The notes under the pieces: generated by a model
Database searches by the model: none
Seen by the model: the letters and a program-made list of their open reading frames with translations, nothing else
What the model was told of the DNA's origin: nothing
Position numbers and translations under genes: made by a program
Shown: piece by piece, positions 52,732 to 61,589 of the stretch
Layout of the letters: each line of letters opens with the position of its first letter
Numbering within the stretch: the first letter of the stretch is position 1
NCBI RefSeq assembly: GCF_021183625.1
Contig: NZ_CP089214.1
Coordinates: 2,170,001 to 2,234,000 of the forward strand
Length of the DNA stretch: 64,000 nucleotides
Direction: 5' to 3'
Origin: Nocardia asteroides
GTDB lineage: Bacteria; Actinomycetota; Actinomycetes; Mycobacteriales; Mycobacteriaceae

Positions 52732-52914
52732 TCAGACGGCGGCGGTGACCTGGCGGCCCCGGTACGTGCCGCAGTTCGGGCAGGCGATGTGCGGCAGCGT
52801 CTTCTCGCCGCAGGCCCGGTTCGGGCAGGTGATGAGGGTGGGCGCGACAGCCTTCCACTGGCTGCGCCGCGACCTGGTGTTGGAACGGGACATCCGGCGC
52901 TTCGGAACGGCCAC
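52732..52914 (-). CDS. rpmF: 50S ribosomal protein L32, zinc-binding form
   Basis: 60 aa, with [21 protein letters not shown] (in sections) and the four-cysteine zinc site formed by [10 protein letters not shown] and [11 protein letters not shown]. This is the C+ type used under zinc sufficiency. GTG 52914 follows GGAGAAG and begins 2 nt after the DUF177 stop, the usual yceD-rpmF pairing. Confidence 0.95.
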   Translation of the reverse strand: MAVPKRRMSRSNTRSRRSQWKAVAPTLITCPNRACGEKTLPHIACPNCGTYRGRQVTAAV

Positions 52915-52916
52915 GA

Positions 52917-53576
52917 CTACTTCTCCTCTGTACGCGAGCGTGCCTGGTCGGCAGCACGATCTGACGGTGGGTGGTCCTGGGGACCGGGGGACGCGACATC
53001 CGCATCGGAGGCGAACTTCGCCAGTCCGGCCCAGCGAGGATCGAGTATCTCATGCCCGTGCCCGGAACCCGCAATCGCCATCCGGACACCGCACTCGGGG
53101 CAGAGCCCGGCGCAGTCCGGGGCGCAGAGCGGCTGCAGCGGCAGCTCCAGCCCGATCGCGTCGATGACCACCGGCTCCAGGTCGATGAGGTCGTCGACCA
53201 GCCGGTGGACGTCGTCCTCCTCGGTGGTCTGCTCGGTGGCGCTGTCCGGGTAGGCGAACAGCTCGGTGATCGACAGCTCGACGGAGTCGGTGAACGACTC
53301 CAGGCAGCGCGAGCACTCGCCCGCCACCGGCGCCGAGACGGTGCCGGTGACCAGCACGCCCTCGGAGACGGCCTGCAGCGTGAGGTCGAGATCGATGGGC
53401 GCGCCCTCGGGGATGTGCACGAGGTCGAGGCCGATCCGCTCGGTGGCGGTGACCTCGCGGCGCAGCTCGCGCATGGTGCCGGGGCGGCGCCCCAGGCTGC
53501 GGGCATCCAGTACGAAGCCGCCGACCTGAAGCCCGTGCGAAGCCGGGCGACGGCGCGCGGCGGAACCGGCGGACAT
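52917..53576 (-). CDS. DUF177 (YceD-like) protein
   Basis: 219-aa YceD/DUF177 protein linked to 23S rRNA processing in other bacteria. The family strings are [31 protein letters not shown] (in sections), the CSRCLE motif, ELFAYPDS, and [14 protein letters not shown]. An acidic, Pro/Ser-rich tail follows. ATG 53576 is taken ([16 protein letters not shown]); a GTG one codon earlier would serve too. It is co-directional with rpmF and sepIVA. Confidence 0.92.
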   Translation of the reverse strand: MSAGSAARRRPASHGLQVGGFVLDARSLGRRPGTMRELRREVTATERIGLDLVHIPEGAPIDLDLTLQAVSEGVLVTGTVSAPVAGECSRCLESFTDSVELSITELFAYPDSATEQTTEEDDVHRLVDDLIDLEPVVIDAIGLELPLQPLCAPDCAGLCPECGVRMAIAGSGHGHEILDPRWAGLAKFASDADVASPGPQDHPPSDRAADQARSRTEEK

Positions 53577-53657
53577 CACGAATTCACTCCGATACTGAAG
53601 GGGGATGGGCAACCACCCCACAGTACGCGACGGGCAGCTCCGCGCCCCAATCGCGGG

Positions 53658-54434
53658 TCAGCGCCGGTAGTCGGCGACGTACTCGGGGGCCGGGTACTCG
53701 GCGGCGTAATCGGGCGCCTTCCCCGCCTCGGCGCGCAGCTGGTGCCTGCCCCGGACGACGGTGCGCAGCGTGCTGTTCAGCGTCTCCTCGAAGTCGGCCA
53801 GCTTGCCGTCGACGTAGTGGTCGCACTCGTCGCGCATGCGGTCGGACTCCCCGTGCGCGGCATCGATCACCCGCGCCGACTCGGCGTGCGCGGCGCGCAC
53901 CACCTCGGTCTGCGCCACCAGCCGGGCCCGCTCGGCCTCGCCCTCGGCGACCGAGCGCTCGAAGGATGCCTTGCCCGCCTCGATCATCCGCTCCGACTCG
54001 ACCCTGGCCCGGCCGGTGACCGCGTCGTACTCGGCATTGGCGTCGGCGACCAGCCGCTCCGCCTCGGCCTGGGCGCCGGTGACCAGGTGGTCGGCGTGCG
54101 CGTTGGCATCGGCCACCATCCGGTCGGCGTGCGCCTTGGCCTCGGCCAGGATGCGGTCGGCCTCGGCGCGCGCGGACTCGAGGGTGTCCCGCGCCTGCTC
54201 GTCGGCGCCGGTGACGGTGGCCTCGGCGGAGGTGCGGGCATCGGTGACGATCTTGTCCCGGTGGTCGAGCACGTCCTGCGCGTCGTCGAGTTCACCGGGC
54301 AGCGCGTCCCGCACGTCGTCGAGCAGCTCCAGCACCTCGCCGCGGGGCACGATGCAGTTGCGGGTGGGCGGGATGCCGCGTGCCTCCTCGACGATCGCCA
54401 CGAGCTCGTCGAGCGCTTCGAATACGCGATACAT
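53658..54434 (-). CDS. sepIVA: SepIVA, DivIVA-like septal coiled-coil protein
   Basis: 258 aa. The N terminus MYRVFEALDELVAIVEEARG and the segment IVPRGEVLELLDDVRDALPGELDDAQDVLD (in sections) match mycobacterial SepIVA (the Rv2927c type), which acts in septum formation and cell elongation. A continuous coiled coil of Ala/Glu/Asp-rich repeats (ADANAHAD, AEAERLVADANAEYD) fills residues 80-215. ATG 54434 has GGAGGG 8 nt upstream. Its position next to DUF177-rpmF-rnc-mutM is conserved. Confidence 0.92.
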   Translation of the reverse strand: MYRVFEALDELVAIVEEARGIPPTRNCIVPRGEVLELLDDVRDALPGELDDAQDVLDHRDKIVTDARTSAEATVTGADEQARDTLESARAEADRILAEAKAHADRMVADANAHADHLVTGAQAEAERLVADANAEYDAVTGRARVESERMIEAGKASFERSVAEGEAERARLVAQTEVVRAAHAESARVIDAAHGESDRMRDECDHYVDGKLADFEETLNSTLRTVVRGRHQLRAEAGKAPDYAAEYPAPEYVADYRR

Positions 54435-54743
54435 GCTGTCACCCTCCTCGGCACACACTTCGCCTGTGCTCCAGTCTGCCCGGAGCGGCGGGGTTGACCC
54501 CGGCACGCGGCCGGTGTGTCGAGCGGTTGCGGGAAATCACAGGATTCCCTCAGGAGCAAGTGGAGAGCGAACCTCCGGTTGATGTAGAATACTCGCGGAG
54601 GTCGACAAGATCTTCGCAAGCGAATCGCAGGCTCCACCCAGGATTCTGCGGATAGGCAGCCGCCGTGCCGAGCACCCGCCCTCGAGCGGGCAGCGGGAAT
54701 CCCCCGCGACGCCCGGTGCCAGGCTCTCGCGATCGGAACGCGT
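54435..54743. other. 309-bp divergent intergenic region, sepIVA / GtrA
   Basis: No supported gene. It contains a locally AT-richer stretch (54578-54592) with a TAGAAT hexamer on the plus strand and TATTCT on the minus strand, but no well-spaced -35 for either, and a small dyad TTCGC-AA-GCGAA. The sepIVA Shine-Dalgarno lies at its left end. Confidence 0.6.
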
Positions 54744-55379
54744 ATGACCGTCCTGCACCCGCGCACCGCGGTGATGTCGCATCTCACCACCCTCATCGCG
54801 CCGTGGACGCCGATGACCGCTGCCGCGCGCGGCCCCGCGGGCGACCCGGCGGAGACAGGTGCCGACGACCGGGTCCGGCGGCAGCCGAGGCGGAGCAGGC
54901 GGGTTGCCAGGCTGCGCGCGGCCGGTGGGGCCGCGCTCGTGCGGGCCACCCAGCGCGGCCGCGCCGGGCTGGTCACCCTGCTCACCTACCTGCGCGGCGA
55001 CCGCGCCCCCGCCCAGCTGGTGCGGTTCGCCATGGTCGGGATGGCGAGCAATGTCGTGTACGTGGCGTTGTTCCTCGCGCTGCTCGGGTCGGGGACGCTG
55101 CCCGCGAACACGGTCGGCTCGATCGCCAGCACCATCGTCGCCAACGAGCTGCACCGCCGGCTCACCTTCCGCGCCGCGGATCGGGTCGGCTGGTTCACCG
55201 CGCAGTGGGAGGGCGGCGGGCTCGCCGTCGCCGGGCTGCTCATCACCTCCGCGGGCCTGGCCGCGCTCGAGGTGGCCTCCCCCGGGCTCGGCGGCCTCGG
55301 CCAGGCCGCCGCCGTGCTCGCGATCACCGCCGCCGTCGGCACGCTGCGCTTCCTCGCGCTGCGCGGCTGGGTCTTCTAG
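54744..55379 (+). CDS. GtrA-family membrane protein
   Basis: 211 aa with four membrane helices in the second half, the GtrA layout (LVRFAMVGMASNVVYVALFLALLG; NTVGSIASTIVANELHRRLTFR in sections). GtrA proteins move or support lipid-linked sugars for cell-envelope glycans. The first 90 residues are basic and variable, so the start is uncertain: ATG 54744 is used, ATG 54774 is possible. Its TAG overlaps the coaD stop in CTAG. Confidence 0.8.
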   Translation: MTVLHPRTAVMSHLTTLIAPWTPMTAAARGPAGDPAETGADDRVRRQPRRSRRVARLRAAGGAALVRATQRGRAGLVTLLTYLRGDRAPAQLVRFAMVGMASNVVYVALFLALLGSGTLPANTVGSIASTIVANELHRRLTFRAADRVGWFTAQWEGGGLAVAGLLITSAGLAALEVASPGLGGLGQAAAVLAITAAVGTLRFLALRGWVF

Positions 55380-55858
55380 CCCTGCTCGGCGAGCCGGGCC
55401 AGCAACGCCTTGTGCACGACGGGCGGCAGCATGTCGGCGACGTCGCCGCCGAACCTCGCGACCTCCTTGACCAGTGAACTCGAGAGGTGGGTGAACGCCG
55501 GGTCGGCAGGGATGAAGAAGGTGTCGACCCCGGCGAGCTTCTTGTTCATCAGCGCCATCGGCAGCTCGTAGCCGAAGTCGCCGGGATCGCGCAGCCCCTT
55601 CACGATGGCGGTGACGCCCTGCTCCCTGGCGAAGTCGACGGTCAGCCCCTGCCACGACGCGATCCGCACATTCGGCAGGTGGGCGGTGGTCTCGCGGAGC
55701 AACTCGATGCGCTCCGGCACGGTGAACATCCCCTGCTTCTTCGGGTTCACATTGACGGTCACGATCACCTCGTCGAACTGCGCCGCCACCCGCTGGAAGA
55801 CGTCGAGGTGTCCGTTCGTCACCGGGTCGAACGAGCCCGGGCACAACGCTCCTGCCAT
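55376..55858 (-). CDS. coaD: Phosphopantetheine adenylyltransferase
   Basis: 160-aa enzyme that makes dephospho-CoA from 4'-phosphopantetheine and ATP. It has the nucleotidyl-transferase motif GSFDPVTNGHLD near the N terminus, IVKGLRDPGDFGYELPMALMN (in sections) and the SSSLVKEVARFGGDV segment equivalent to ISSTxxR. ATG 55858 has no Shine-Dalgarno, but TAGCGT ends 7 nt before it. coaD-rsmD-pyc order is that of mycobacteria. Confidence 0.96.
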   Translation of the reverse strand: MAGALCPGSFDPVTNGHLDVFQRVAAQFDEVIVTVNVNPKKQGMFTVPERIELLRETTAHLPNVRIASWQGLTVDFAREQGVTAIVKGLRDPGDFGYELPMALMNKKLAGVDTFFIPADPAFTHLSSSLVKEVARFGGDVADMLPPVVHKALLARLAEQG

Positions 55859-55865
55859 GCCGCAG

Positions 55866-55871
55866 ACGCTA
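55866..55871 (-). promoter_or_regulatory. -10 box of coaD, probable leaderless transcript
   Basis: TAGCGT on the minus strand with 7 nt to the coaD ATG, inside the 33-bp gap after rsmD. Confidence 0.5.
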
Positions 55872-55891
55872 GCAGCCGGTGGCGGTGTGGC

Positions 55892-56452
55892 TCAGCCGGG
55901 AGCGGCGAACTCGGCCAGCTCCAGCCGGGTTTCGCCGTACCGGCGTGGCTTCTCGGCGAGAAACCCGTTCGGCCAGGTGATCTCGGCCCCGCGAGCCGAG
56001 CGCTCGACCACCACCAGCGCCTCGGGCGCCAGCCAGCCGCGCGCGAGCGCGGTGAGATCGCCCTCGACGGCGGCGACGCCCAGGTCGTAGGGCGGGTCGG
56101 CGAAGACGAGGTCGAACGGCTCGGCGGGCGGCGTCGCCAGCACGGCGCAGACACTGCCCGCCCGCAGCTCCGCCCCCGGCAGGCCGAGCTCGGCGATATT
56201 GGCCCGGATCACCGCTCCCGCCTTCCGATCCGACTCCACCAGCAGGGCGAAGCCCGCCCCCCGGGAGAGCGCCTCCAGCCCGAGCGCCCCCGACCCGGCG
56301 TAGAGGTCGAGCACCCGCACCCCGTCGAAGTCGAGCCGGGCGGCGAGCGCGCTGAACAGCGCCTCGCGCACCCGATCCGAGGTCGGCCTGGTCCCCGCGG
56401 GCGGCACCCGGAGCCGCCGCCCGCCCGCCACCCCGGCGACGATCCGCGTCAT
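55892..56452 (-). CDS. rsmD: 16S rRNA (guanine-966-N2)-methyltransferase
   Basis: 186-aa SAM-dependent methyltransferase. MTRIVAGVAGGRRLRVPP is the family N terminus, LDLYAGSGALGLEALSRGA binds SAM and FADPPYD is the catalytic DPPY motif. ATG 56452 overlaps the pyc stop (ATGA), which fixes the start and shows co-translation with pyc. Confidence 0.95.
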   Translation of the reverse strand: MTRIVAGVAGGRRLRVPPAGTRPTSDRVREALFSALAARLDFDGVRVLDLYAGSGALGLEALSRGAGFALLVESDRKAGAVIRANIAELGLPGAELRAGSVCAVLATPPAEPFDLVFADPPYDLGVAAVEGDLTALARGWLAPEALVVVERSARGAEITWPNGFLAEKPRRYGETRLELAEFAAPG

Positions 56453-59400
56453 TCCGCCGCGGACTCCCGCCCGGCGAGCTCGAGCAGCAGGTCGCCGCCC
56501 TCCACCTGCTGGACGGTGCTGATCGCGATCCGCGCGACCGTGCCGGGCCGCGGCGCGGTGATGGCGGCCTCCATCTTCATGGCCTCGATGGTGCCGATGG
56601 CGTCGCCCGCCGCGACGGTGTCGCCCTCGCTCACCGTCAGCGTAACCACGCCCGCGAACGGCGCCGCCACGTGCCTGGAGTCGTTGCGGTCGGCCTTCTC
56701 CGCCGACTTCACCTCGCCCGCGATCGAGCGGTCCCGCACCGCCACCGGACGCAGCTGGCCGTTGAGGATGCACATGACCGTGCGCATCCCGCGCTCGTCC
56801 GGCTCGGAGATCGCCTCCAGCCCGATCAGCAGCGTGACGCCCTTCTCCAGCTGCACCCGGTGCTCGTCCCCGCGACGCAGGCCGTAGAAGAACTGGTTCG
56901 CCGACAGCCCCGAGGTGTCACCGTAGGTCTCCCGGTGCGCGAGGAACTCACCGGTCGGGCCCGGGAACAGCAGCCGGTTCAAGGTGCCGCGGCGCTCCAG
57001 GGGTTCGCCGTCGAGCGCCTTCTCGTCCTCGTCGCTGAGCGGGGTCACCGGCTTCGGGTCGGTCCGGCCCTCCAGCGCGCGGGTCCGGAACGGCTCGGGC
57101 CAGCCACCGGCCGGGGTGCCGAGCTCGCCGCGCAGGAACCCGATCACCGAATCCGGGATGTCGTAGCGCGCCGGGTCGGCGGCGAACTGCTCGGCATCGA
57201 CCCCGGTCCCCACCAGCGCCAGGGCCAGGTCACCGACGACCTTGGAGGAGGGGGTGACCTTGATCAGCCTGCCCAGCATCCGGTCCGCGGCCGCGTAGGT
57301 CGCCTCGACCTCCTCGAACCGGTCGCCCAGCCCCAGCGCGATGGCCTGCTGCCGCAGATTCGACAGCTGCCCGCCCGGGATCTCGTGGGTGTACACGCGC
57401 CCGGTCGGGGCCGGAAGCCCGGACTCGAACGGCGCGTACACCTTCCGCAGCGCCTCCCAGTACGGCTCCAGATCGCACACGGCCTGCAGGTTCAGCCCGG
57501 TGTCGAACTCCGAATGCGCCGCCGCGGCGACGATCGCCGACAGCGCGGGCTGGCTCGTCGTGCCCGCCATCGCCGCGCTCGCCCCGTCGACGGCATCCGC
57601 GCCCGCCTGCCAGGCGGCGAGGTAGGTCGCGAGTTGCCCGCCGGGGGTGTCGTGGGTGTGCACGTGCACGGGCAGGTCGAAGTTCCTGCGCAGCGCGGTC
57701 ACCAGCTTGGTCGCGGCCGGCGCGCGGAGCAGCCCGGCCATGTCCTTGATCGCCAGCACGTGCGCGCCCGCCTGCACGATCTGCTCGGCCAGGCGCAGGT
57801 AGTAGTCGAGGGTGTAGAGGTTCTCGTTCGGATTCGCCAGGTCGCCGGTGTAGGAGAGCGCGACCTCGGCCAGCGCCGTTCCGGTCTCGCGGACCGCGTC
57901 GATCGCGGGACGCATCTGGTCGACGTTGTTCAGGGCGTCGAAGATGCGGAAGATATCGATCCCGGTCGAGGTGGCCTCGGCGACGAAGGCCCGGGTCACC
58001 TTCTCCGGATACGGGGTGTAGCCGACGGTGTTGCGCCCGCGCAGCAGCATCTGCAGGCAGATGTTCGGGATCGCCGCACGCAGCGCCGCCAGCCGCTCCC
58101 ACGGATCCTCGTAGAGGAACCGCAGCGCCACGTCGTAGGTGGCCCCACCCCAGCACTCCACCGACAGCAACTCCGGCGTCGACCGCGCGACATGCCCGGC
58201 CACCCCCAGCAACCCGTTGGTCCGCACCCTGGTGGCCAGCAGCGACTGGTGCGCGTCGCGGAAGGTGGTGTCGGTGACGCCGACCGCCTTCTGCTCCCGC
58301 AACGCCTTCGCGAACCCCTCCGGCCCGAGCGCGCGCAACCGCTGCCGCGACCCGTCCGGCGGCGGCGCCGAGAGATCCAGCGCGGGCAGCTTGTCGTGCG
58401 GGTACACCTGCGTCGGCCGCTCCCCGTGCGGCTTGTTCACCGTGACGTCGGCGAGGTAGTTCAAGATCTTGGTCCCGCGGTCGCCGGACTCCGGCAACCG
58501 CAGCAGCTGCGGCCGCTCGTCGATGAACGACGTGGTCACCCGCCCCGCCCGGAAGTCGGGGTCGTCCAGCACGGCGAGCAGGAACGGGATATTGGTGGTC
58601 ACGCCGCGGATCCGGAACTCCGCGAGCCCCCGCCGCGCCCGCGCCACCGCGAGCTCGAAATCGCGGCCCCGGCAGGTCAGCTTGACCAGCATGGAGTCGA
58701 AGTAGGCGCCGATCTCCGCGCCCAGGTTCGCCCCGCCGTCCAGCCGGATACCCGCGCCGCCGGGGGTGCGGTAGGCGGTGATCCGCCCGGTGTCGGGCCG
58801 GAAGCCGTTCGCCGGGTCCTCGGTCGTGATCCGGCACTGCAGCGCCGCACCGCGGATCGTCACCGCGTCCTGGCTCAGCCCGAGGTCTTCGAGGGACTCC
58901 CCCGCCGCGATCCGCAGCTGCGACTGCACCAGATCCACGTCGGTGATCTCCTCGGTCACCGTGTGCTCGACCTGGATCCGCGGGTTCATCTCGATGAAGA
59001 CGTGGTTCCCGCGCTCGTCCAGCAGGAACTCCACCGTCCCCGCGCACGAGTAGTCGATCTCGCGGGCGAAGGCCACCGCGTCCGCGCAGATCCGCTCCCG
59101 CAGCTCCGGATCGAGGTTCGGCGCGGGCGCCAGCTCGATCACCTTCTGATGCCTGCGCTGCAGCGAACAGTCCCGCTCGAACAGGTGCATCACATTGCCG
59201 TGCTGATCGGCCAGGATCTGCACCTCGATGTGGCGCGGGTTCACCACCGCCTGCTCCAGGAACACGGTCGGATCGCCGAACGCCGACTCCGCCTCGCGCG
59301 AGGCCGCCTCGATCGCCTCACGCAACTGTTCGGGCTCGGCGACCCGCCGCATCCCGCGGCCACCGCCACCGGCCACCGCCTTGACGAAGATCGGGAACTG

Positions 59401-59853
59401 CAACTCGGCCGAGGCCGCGACCAGCTCCTCCACATCCGCGGATGGCTCGCTGGACTTCAGCACCGGCAGCCCGGCGGCGCGGGCGGCGGCCACCGCCCGT
59501 GCCTTGTTGCCCGCCAGCTCCAGCACCTGCGCGGAGGGGCCGATGAAGGTGATGCCCTCGGCGGCGCAGGCGGCGGCCAGGTCGGGGTTCTCCGAGAGGA
59601 AGCCGTAGCCGGGGTAGATGGCGTCGGCGCCCGCGGTCTTGGCGGCATCGATGACGGCCTCGATCGAGAGGTAGGCCCGGACCGGATGGCCCTCCTCGCC
59701 GATCTGGTAGGACTCGTCGGCCTTGAGCCGGTGCACCGAGTTGCGATCCTCGTAGGGGAAGACCGCGACCGTCCCGATCCCGAGCTCGTAGGCGGCGCGG
59801 AAGGCCCGAATAGCGATCTCACCGCGATTGGCGACCAAGACTTTCGAGAACAT
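56449..59853 (-). CDS. pyc: Pyruvate carboxylase
   Basis: 1134-aa biotin enzyme that refills oxaloacetate from pyruvate and bicarbonate. Order: biotin carboxylase with ATP-grasp (MFSKVLVANRGEIAIRAFRA in sections; AVAGGGGRGMRRV; FIEMNPRIQVEHTVTEE), carboxyltransferase (VTDTTFRDAHQSLLATRVR, with metal histidines in VHVHTHDTPGG), and the biotinyl domain with Lys1093 in EAMKMEAAI. No Shine-Dalgarno precedes ATG 59853, but TACGTT ends 6 nt upstream. A RamB-like regulator diverges from it. Confidence 0.97.
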   Translation of the reverse strand: MFSKVLVANRGEIAIRAFRAAYELGIGTVAVFPYEDRNSVHRLKADESYQIGEEGHPVRAYLSIEAVIDAAKTAGADAIYPGYGFLSENPDLAAACAAEGITFIGPSAQVLELAGNKARAVAAARAAGLPVLKSSEPSADVEELVAASAELQFPIFVKAVAGGGGRGMRRVAEPEQLREAIEAASREAESAFGDPTVFLEQAVVNPRHIEVQILADQHGNVMHLFERDCSLQRRHQKVIELAPAPNLDPELRERICADAVAFAREIDYSCAGTVEFLLDERGNHVFIEMNPRIQVEHTVTEEITDVDLVQSQLRIAAGESLEDLGLSQDAVTIRGAALQCRITTEDPANGFRPDTGRITAYRTPGGAGIRLDGGANLGAEIGAYFDSMLVKLTCRGRDFELAVARARRGLAEFRIRGVTTNIPFLLAVLDDPDFRAGRVTTSFIDERPQLLRLPESGDRGTKILNYLADVTVNKPHGERPTQVYPHDKLPALDLSAPPPDGSRQRLRALGPEGFAKALREQKAVGVTDTTFRDAHQSLLATRVRTNGLLGVAGHVARSTPELLSVECWGGATYDVALRFLYEDPWERLAALRAAIPNICLQMLLRGRNTVGYTPYPEKVTRAFVAEATSTGIDIFRIFDALNNVDQMRPAIDAVRETGTALAEVALSYTGDLANPNENLYTLDYYLRLAEQIVQAGAHVLAIKDMAGLLRAPAATKLVTALRRNFDLPVHVHTHDTPGGQLATYLAAWQAGADAVDGASAAMAGTTSQPALSAIVAAAAHSEFDTGLNLQAVCDLEPYWEALRKVYAPFESGLPAPTGRVYTHEIPGGQLSNLRQQAIALGLGDRFEEVEATYAAADRMLGRLIKVTPSSKVVGDLALALVGTGVDAEQFAADPARYDIPDSVIGFLRGELGTPAGGWPEPFRTRALEGRTDPKPVTPLSDEDEKALDGEPLERRGTLNRLLFPGPTGEFLAHRETYGDTSGLSANQFFYGLRRGDEHRVQLEKGVTLLIGLEAISEPDERGMRTVMCILNGQLRPVAVRDRSIAGEVKSAEKADRNDSRHVAAPFAGVVTLTVSEGDTVAAGDAIGTIEAMKMEAAITAPRPGTVARIAISTVQQVEGGDLLLELAGRESAAE

Positions 59854-59859
59854 CAGCCC

Positions 59860-59865
59860 AACGTA
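59860..59865 (-). promoter_or_regulatory. -10 box of pyc, probable leaderless transcript
   Basis: TACGTT on the minus strand occupies exactly -12 to -7 relative to the pyc ATG, and there is no Shine-Dalgarno. Confidence 0.55.
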
Positions 59866-60145
59866 CCGAACCCGGCGAGCTGGGCGAACACCGATTCCCG
59901 TATTCGGAACTTCTTCACAACCGACCCTCGCAGGGTTGCGAAGTCCCGTTCATACGGATGTCACATGACGCCGCTGACGACGGGGTGCAGTAGGCGTGAC
60001 GGCCACCCCGGCGTTAGAGTGGCGACTTTCCGATCACGCACCCTTCGCACGCTACGCAGCAGCGCAGGGGCCTGAAAGACCTTGCGGTATCGAAATTCCG
60101 CGTGCCGAACCGCGCCGTTCTGCGATGATTGCGAAGGCAAAGGTC

Positions 60146-60151
60146 TACCAT
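60146..60151 (+). promoter_or_regulatory. -10 box of ramB, probable leaderless transcript
   Basis: TACCAT is followed by 7 nt and GTG 60159. The TTGCGAAG repeat with adjoining GCAAAGG lies directly upstream, where a bound repressor would block it. Confidence 0.5.
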
Positions 60152-60158
60152 CTGCCGG

Positions 60159-61583
60159 GTGCGCAAGATGTACGCGGGCGCCCGGCTGCGGCGGCTGCGC
60201 GAGGAACGCAGGATGACCCAGGCCGCGCTGGCCAAGTCGCTCGACCTCTCACCCAGTTACCTGAACCAGCTGGAGCGGGATCAGCGCCCGCTCACCATCC
60301 CGGTGCTGCTCAAGCTGAACTCGACCTTCGACCTGGACGTCCAGTTCTTCGCCACCGACTCCGACGCCAGGCTCGTCTCCGACCTGCACGAGGTGCTGGT
60401 CGACGCGGCGGGCGGCGACACCGCGCCGGTCACCGAGGTGGAGGAGCTGGCGACCAGGCTGCCCGAGGTGGCCCGGCTCGTGGTCGGGATGCACCGGCGG
60501 CTGCGCGCCGCCACCGACCAGCTCGACCTGCTCTCCTCCCGGATGGACGCCCCGGCGGGCGCCCCCGGCGCGCCCATGCCCTACGAGGACGTGCGCGACT
60601 TCTTCTACGACCACCACAACCACATCCCCAGCCTCGACCAGGCCGCCGAGCAGCTCTTCGAGCAGTCCGGGCTGACCGTCGGCTCGCTCGACCGGCAGCT
60701 GGCCCGGGTCGCCGAGGACCGGGCCGGGGTCACCGTGCTGGTCCGCGGCGACGGTGCCGACCCGGCCATCCCCAAGCGGCAGTACGACCCGGAGAGCCGC
60801 ACGCTCACCCTGGCCCGCCGGCTGCGGCCGGGGCAGCGCGCCTTCCAGATCGCGGCCACGCTCGGCTTCCTGCTGCACGGCAGGGAGATCGACGCGGTGC
60901 TCGCGGAGACCCCGTCGCTCACCGGCGAATCCCGGTCGCTGGCCCGGATCGGGCTGGCGCACTACTTCGCCGGGGCGCTGGTGCTGCCCTACGGCCGCTT
61001 CCTGCGCTCGGCGGAGGAGCTGCGCTACGACATCGACCTGCTCGGGCTGCGCTTCGAGGTCGGGTTCGAGACGGTGTGCCACCGGCTCTCCACGCTGCAG
61101 CGGCAGGGCAGGCGCGGGGTGCCGTTCTTCTTCGTCCGCACCGACCGGGCGGGCAATATCTCGAAGCGGCAGTCCGCCACCGCGTTCCACTTCTCCCGGG
61201 TCGGCGGCTCCTGCCCGCTCTGGGTGGTGCACGAGGCGTTCGCCAACCCGGGGCGGATCCTCCCCCAGATCGCCGAGATGCCGGACGGGCGCCGCTACCT
61301 CTGGATCGCCCGCACCGCCACCCCCGGCCCGCGCGGGTACGGGGCCCCGGCCAAGGATTTCGCGGTCGCGCTCGGCTGCGACCTGGAGCACGCGGAGCGC
61401 ACGGTGTACGCGCGCGGGCTGCGGCTGGACGACCCCGATGCCGCGGTGCCGATCGGCGCCGGGTGCAAGGTCTGCGACCGCGCCACCTGCACCCAGCGCG
61501 CGTTCCCGCAGATCGGGGCCCCGCTCGCGCTGCCGGAGCACGTCAGCACCGACCTCCCCTACCCCCGGCTCGGTCGCGGGTAG
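60159..61583 (+). CDS. ramB: RamB-like XRE / short-chain fatty-acyl regulator
   Basis: 474 aa. The N-terminal XRE helix-turn-helix (about 8-64, MTQAALAKSLDLSPSYLNQLERDQRPL in sections) is followed by an ImmA/IrrE-like middle part and the C-terminal short-chain fatty-acid-regulator domain with its cysteine motif GCKVCDRATCTQRAFPQ. This is the architecture of RamB/Rv0465c, a repressor of glyoxylate and acetate genes. GTG 60159 gives an N terminus of the same length as mycobacterial RamB; ATG 60168 is the alternative. It diverges from pyc. Confidence 0.88.
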   Translation: MRKMYAGARLRRLREERRMTQAALAKSLDLSPSYLNQLERDQRPLTIPVLLKLNSTFDLDVQFFATDSDARLVSDLHEVLVDAAGGDTAPVTEVEELATRLPEVARLVVGMHRRLRAATDQLDLLSSRMDAPAGAPGAPMPYEDVRDFFYDHHNHIPSLDQAAEQLFEQSGLTVGSLDRQLARVAEDRAGVTVLVRGDGADPAIPKRQYDPESRTLTLARRLRPGQRAFQIAATLGFLLHGREIDAVLAETPSLTGESRSLARIGLAHYFAGALVLPYGRFLRSAEELRYDIDLLGLRFEVGFETVCHRLSTLQRQGRRGVPFFFVRTDRAGNISKRQSATAFHFSRVGGSCPLWVVHEAFANPGRILPQIAEMPDGRRYLWIARTATPGPRGYGAPAKDFAVALGCDLEHAERTVYARGLRLDDPDAAVPIGAGCKVCDRATCTQRAFPQIGAPLALPEHVSTDLPYPRLGRG

Positions 61584-61589
61584 CGCGCG

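Larger units (their letters stand above)
59854..60158. other. 305-bp divergent intergenic region, pyc / ramB
   Basis: No supported gene. It holds the two putative leaderless promoters and two copies of TTGCGAAG (59936-59943 and 60129-60136). The complement CTTCGCAA differs by one base from CTTTGCAA, the core I recall for corynebacterial RamB sites. The first copy lies in an extended imperfect dyad (ACTTC ... GGTTGCGAAGT, 59910-59943) 80-90 bp from pyc; the second is 30 bp from ramB. Confidence 0.5.

Noticed and set aside
54551-54655. Short plus-strand ORF upstream of the GtrA gene
   Set aside because: AGGAG is only 3 nt from its GTG, the peptide has no recognisable feature, and the region looks like promoter DNA.
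56671-60075. A 1134-codon plus-strand frame opposite pyc
   Set aside because: Antisense of pyc without recognisable domains or ribosome site.
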